Source: Paramuribaculum sp.
Lineage (GTDB): Bacteria; Bacteroidota; Bacteroidia; Bacteroidales; Muribaculaceae
Length of the DNA stretch: 8,539 nucleotides
Reading direction: 5' to 3'
Assembly (NCBI GenBank): GCA_029058705.1
Contig: JAIDXA010000211.1
Coordinates: 1 to 8,539, forward strand
Below the pieces are notes generated by a model. That model saw only the letters and a program-made list of their open reading frames with translations, was not told the origin of the DNA and made no database searches. The translations under genes and the position numbers were made by a program. Shown piece by piece: positions 6,844-8,539 of this stretch (its first letter is position 1; each line of letters begins with the position of its first letter).

Positions 6844-7820
6844 ATTCTCTTCAAAAACAAAAAAGAATCATGACAGAAAACACCATCAAAACCAAATGCC
6901 TTATAATAGGATCCGGACCAGCCGGATACACGGCGGCCCTATACACTTCGCGAGCTAACCTGAATCCGCTTGTGGTCGAAGGAAACCAACCCGGCGGGCA
7001 GCTGACAATCACCACCGATGTTGAAAACTTCCCCGGTTATCCTGAAGGCACTACCGGCACAGAACTCATGGACGACATGCGCCGTCAGGCCGAACGCTTC
7101 GGGGCAGACATCCGTTCGGGCATCGTCACATCGGCCGATTTTTCACAACGACCTTTCAAAATCAAAACCGATACTGGTCTTGACATCGAGGCAGAGACTG
7201 TCATAATCTCCACAGGCGCTTCCGCCAAATTCCTTGACCTCGCCGACGAAAAACGCTATATGGGCATGGGAGTGTCCGCCTGTGCCACATGCGACGGCTT
7301 CTTCTACCGAGGCAAAACTGTAGCCGTTGTCGGAGGCGGAGACACAGCCTGCGAAGAGGCGCTGTATCTGTCGAATCTCGCAAAAGAGGTCTACCTGATT
7401 GTCCGGAAAGACTATCTGAGAGCTTCAAAAGTAATGCAGCAACGTGTTTTCGACAAGCCCAACATCACCGTCCTGTTCAACACAAACACTGTCGGGCTCT
7501 ATGGTGAGGAATTTCTCGAAGGAGCACGGTTGGCAGAATTCAAAGAAACCGACAAGGAGCGCGTCTACGAGCTTCCTGTCGACGGCTTTTTCCTTGCAAT
7601 AGGCCACCGTCCGAACACGGAAGTCTTCGCCGGACAAATCGCACTCGACGAACACGGCTACATAGCTACAGATGCCCCGCATACCGCAACAAACATCGCT
7701 GGAGTCTTCGCAGCCGGAGATGTTGCCGACCCCCACTACCGGCAGGCTATAACAGCTGCCGGCAGCGGATGCCGCGCCGCGCTTGACGCCGAACGTTTCA
7801 TCGGCGAGAATCCACTCTGA
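6840..7820 (+). CDS. trxB: Thioredoxin-disulfide reductase
   Basis: This FAD enzyme passes electrons from NADPH to thioredoxin in the cytoplasm. Numbering from the ATG at 6840 gives 326 residues. The FAD-binding GSGPAG is at 24-29. PGGQLTITTDVENFPGYPEG (51-70) is a typical TrxB segment. The redox centre CATCD has C148 and C151. The NADPH-fold motif GGGDTA is at 165-170. R189, K190 and R194 occupy the positions that contact the NADPH 2'-phosphate in E. coli, with Val in place of the preceding His. The C-terminal FAD motif is GVFAAGDVADPHYRQAITAAGSG (288-310), with D294. The ATG at 6840 overlaps the lolA stop as ATGA, suggesting coupled translation. A second ATG at 6870 (MTENTIKTKC) gives a more usual N-terminus and may be the real start. 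An intrinsic terminator follows. Confidence 0.96.
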   Translation: MNSLQKQKRIMTENTIKTKCLIIGSGPAGYTAALYTSRANLNPLVVEGNQPGGQLTITTDVENFPGYPEGTTGTELMDDMRRQAERFGADIRSGIVTSADFSQRPFKIKTDTGLDIEAETVIISTGASAKFLDLADEKRYMGMGVSACATCDGFFYRGKTVAVVGGGDTACEEALYLSNLAKEVYLIVRKDYLRASKVMQQRVFDKPNITVLFNTNTVGLYGEEFLEGARLAEFKETDKERVYELPVDGFFLAIGHRPNTEVFAGQIALDEHGYIATDAPHTATNIAGVFAAGDVADPHYRQAITAAGSGCRAALDAERFIGENPL

Positions 7821-7841
7821 TTCTCCACACAATCTTTCAAC

Positions 7842-7876
7842 AAGCCGCCGGAGACGCCCAAATCTCCGGCGGTTTT
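7842..7876 (+). terminator. Intrinsic terminator after trxB
   Basis: CCGCCGGAGA (7845-7854) pairs perfectly with TCTCCGGCGG (7863-7872) around an 8-nt loop. The stem can be lengthened by one G-U and two A-T pairs, and the TTTT at 7873-7876 follows. It lies 21 bp after the trxB stop and probably ends the ftsK-lolA-trxB transcript. Confidence 0.9.
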
Positions 7877-7976
7877 CGTCTGCACCTTTCTGTCTTGATA
7901 AAAACACTCAATCAAACCCCCACACATGAATTTAGTCCAGTGAAGGAAACCGGGATGTTTTCTTTGTGATGGTTTT

Positions 7977-7988
7977 TGTTACATAACA
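7977..7988. promoter_or_regulatory. Short inverted repeat upstream of the PEP-synthase-like gene
   Basis: TGTTA (7977-7981) and TAACA (7984-7988) form a perfect 5-bp inverted repeat with a 2-nt centre. It lies 44 bp upstream of the probable -7 box at 8033. It is the size of a regulator half-site pair, but no regulator can be named and chance is possible. Confidence 0.25.
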
Positions 7989-8032
7989 GCTACATTTTCC
8001 AACAACAGACGGAATATATTGGCTTTTTTCAT

Positions 8033-8040
8033 TAACTTTG
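8033..8040 (+). promoter_or_regulatory. Probable -7 box of the PEP-synthase-like gene
   Basis: TAACTTTG fully matches TAnnTTTG and is identical to the box proposed upstream of the DedA gene. It lies 31 bp before the ATG at 8072. No TTTG element is found 19-21 nt upstream, so the promoter would be weak or dependent on an activator. Confidence 0.5.
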
Positions 8041-8071
8041 TCAATTAAAGCCTATCTCCGAACCGTAGCCT

Positions 8072-8539
8072 ATGAACGAAGACGCTCTAAGCCAGTTATA
8101 TCTTAAAGACACAGCCTTTCAGGACCTGATGCAGAAACGCATTTTCAACGTTCTTCTTGTGGCATCGCCTTACGACGCATTCATGATGGAGGAGGACGGA
8201 CGCATCGAAGAACAGCTGTATTTCGAATATGTTGACCTGAATTTGAGTTCTCCGCCGCGGGTAACAAAGGTCTCGACCGTCGAAGAGGCTGAAGCAGTTT
8301 TGAAAGAAAAGCACTTCGGGTTGACAATCATGATGCCCGGTGTCGACATCAGCGAGACTTTTTCCGGAGCCCGGAAGCTGAAAGAGATCCAGCCCTCGCT
8401 GCCGGTGGTTGTGCTGACTCCGTTCTCCAAAGAAGTGTCACGCAGACTTGCCAACGAAGATTTCACCGGAGTCGACTATGTTTTCAGCTGGCTCGGAAAT
8501 GTCGATCTCCTTCTGGCGATCATCAAGCTTCTTGAAGAC
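8072..8539 (+). CDS. PEP-synthase-like protein, receiver-like N-terminus (3' end missing)
   Basis: Only the first 156 codons are present and the frame is still open at the window edge. The opening (LYLKDTAFQDLMQKRIFNVLLVASPYDAF, residues 9-37) and the stretch VVVLTPFSKEVSRRLANED (112-130) match, from memory, the N-terminus of long Bacteroidota proteins annotated as phosphoenolpyruvate synthase or PEP/pyruvate-binding proteins. Those carry the pyruvate phosphate dikinase ATP-binding domain further on. The visible part has response-regulator order: a beta strand at 25-31, LTIMMPGVD (84-92) where receivers have LDxxMPGMD, then VVVLTPFS (112-119), and a final helix near 145-155. T85 stands where the phosphorylated Asp should be, so this looks like a degenerate receiver. 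The catalytic domains are off the window, so activity is inferred from family memory. The ATG at 8072 is the start that leaves the conserved opening whole. Confidence 0.72.
   Translation, partial: MNEDALSQLYLKDTAFQDLMQKRIFNVLLVASPYDAFMMEEDGRIEEQLYFEYVDLNLSSPPRVTKVSTVEEAEAVLKEKHFGLTIMMPGVDISETFSGARKLKEIQPSLPVVVLTPFSKEVSRRLANEDFTGVDYVFSWLGNVDLLLAIIKLLED

Noticed and set aside
7425..7907. 160-codon minus-strand frame opposite trxB
   Set aside because: It is antisense to a highly conserved coding region, crosses the trxB terminator, and has no recognisable domain.
1..8539. CRISPR array, transposon, phage, toxin-antitoxin or defence system
   Set aside because: Every sizeable gene is a housekeeping family member, and no terminal inverted repeats, spaced repeats or integrase/transposase motifs were seen.

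Overview
The window is an 8.5 kb piece of ordinary bacterial chromosome, almost certainly from the phylum Bacteroidota. Muribaculaceae or a similar gut Bacteroidales family is my best guess, judged from protein resemblance. Three things support the phylum call. First, the clearest promoter (upstream of efp) has the Bacteroidota form TTTG-N19-TAnnTTTG rather than -35/-10 boxes. Second, the start codons lack recognisable Shine-Dalgarno sequences. Third, the proteins (EF-P, the FtsK motor insertions, thioredoxin reductase, and a PEP-synthase-like protein with a receiver-like N-terminus) read like the versions I know from Bacteroides relatives. No mobile element, CRISPR array, rRNA or tRNA gene, or sign of horizontal transfer was seen.

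Layout, left to right. The 3' part of a uracil-DNA-glycosylase-superfamily gene (+, cut by the window edge) converges on efp (-), and a long perfect hairpin between them serves both as terminator. A 304-bp divergent intergenic region follows, carrying the efp promoter, short AT-rich tandem repeats and the probable promoter of a DedA-family membrane protein gene (+). Next, all on +, come rpe (ribulose-phosphate 3-epimerase), ftsK (1061-residue DNA translocase), a lolA-like periplasmic lipoprotein carrier gene and trxB (thioredoxin reductase). A strong intrinsic terminator closes trxB. The window ends inside a gene starting at 8072 whose N-terminal 156 residues match the start of the Bacteroidota PEP-synthase-like proteins.

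How the genes relate. ftsK, lolA and trxB are closely spaced (63 bp, then a 4-bp ATGA overlap), share a strand and have one terminator after the last gene, so they probably form one transcript. They link chromosome segregation and division, outer-membrane lipoprotein transport and thiol redox balance only loosely. The ftsK-lolA adjacency also occurs in Escherichia coli, which supports the lolA call. The remaining genes are independent housekeeping functions: base excision repair, translation of polyproline stretches, membrane lipid-carrier handling, the pentose phosphate pathway and carbon metabolism.

I found no convincing new biological system. The points most worth a second look are the degenerate receiver domain of the last gene, the altered motifs of the glycosylase, the long disordered tails of FtsK, and the small repeats in the efp-dedA intergenic region.
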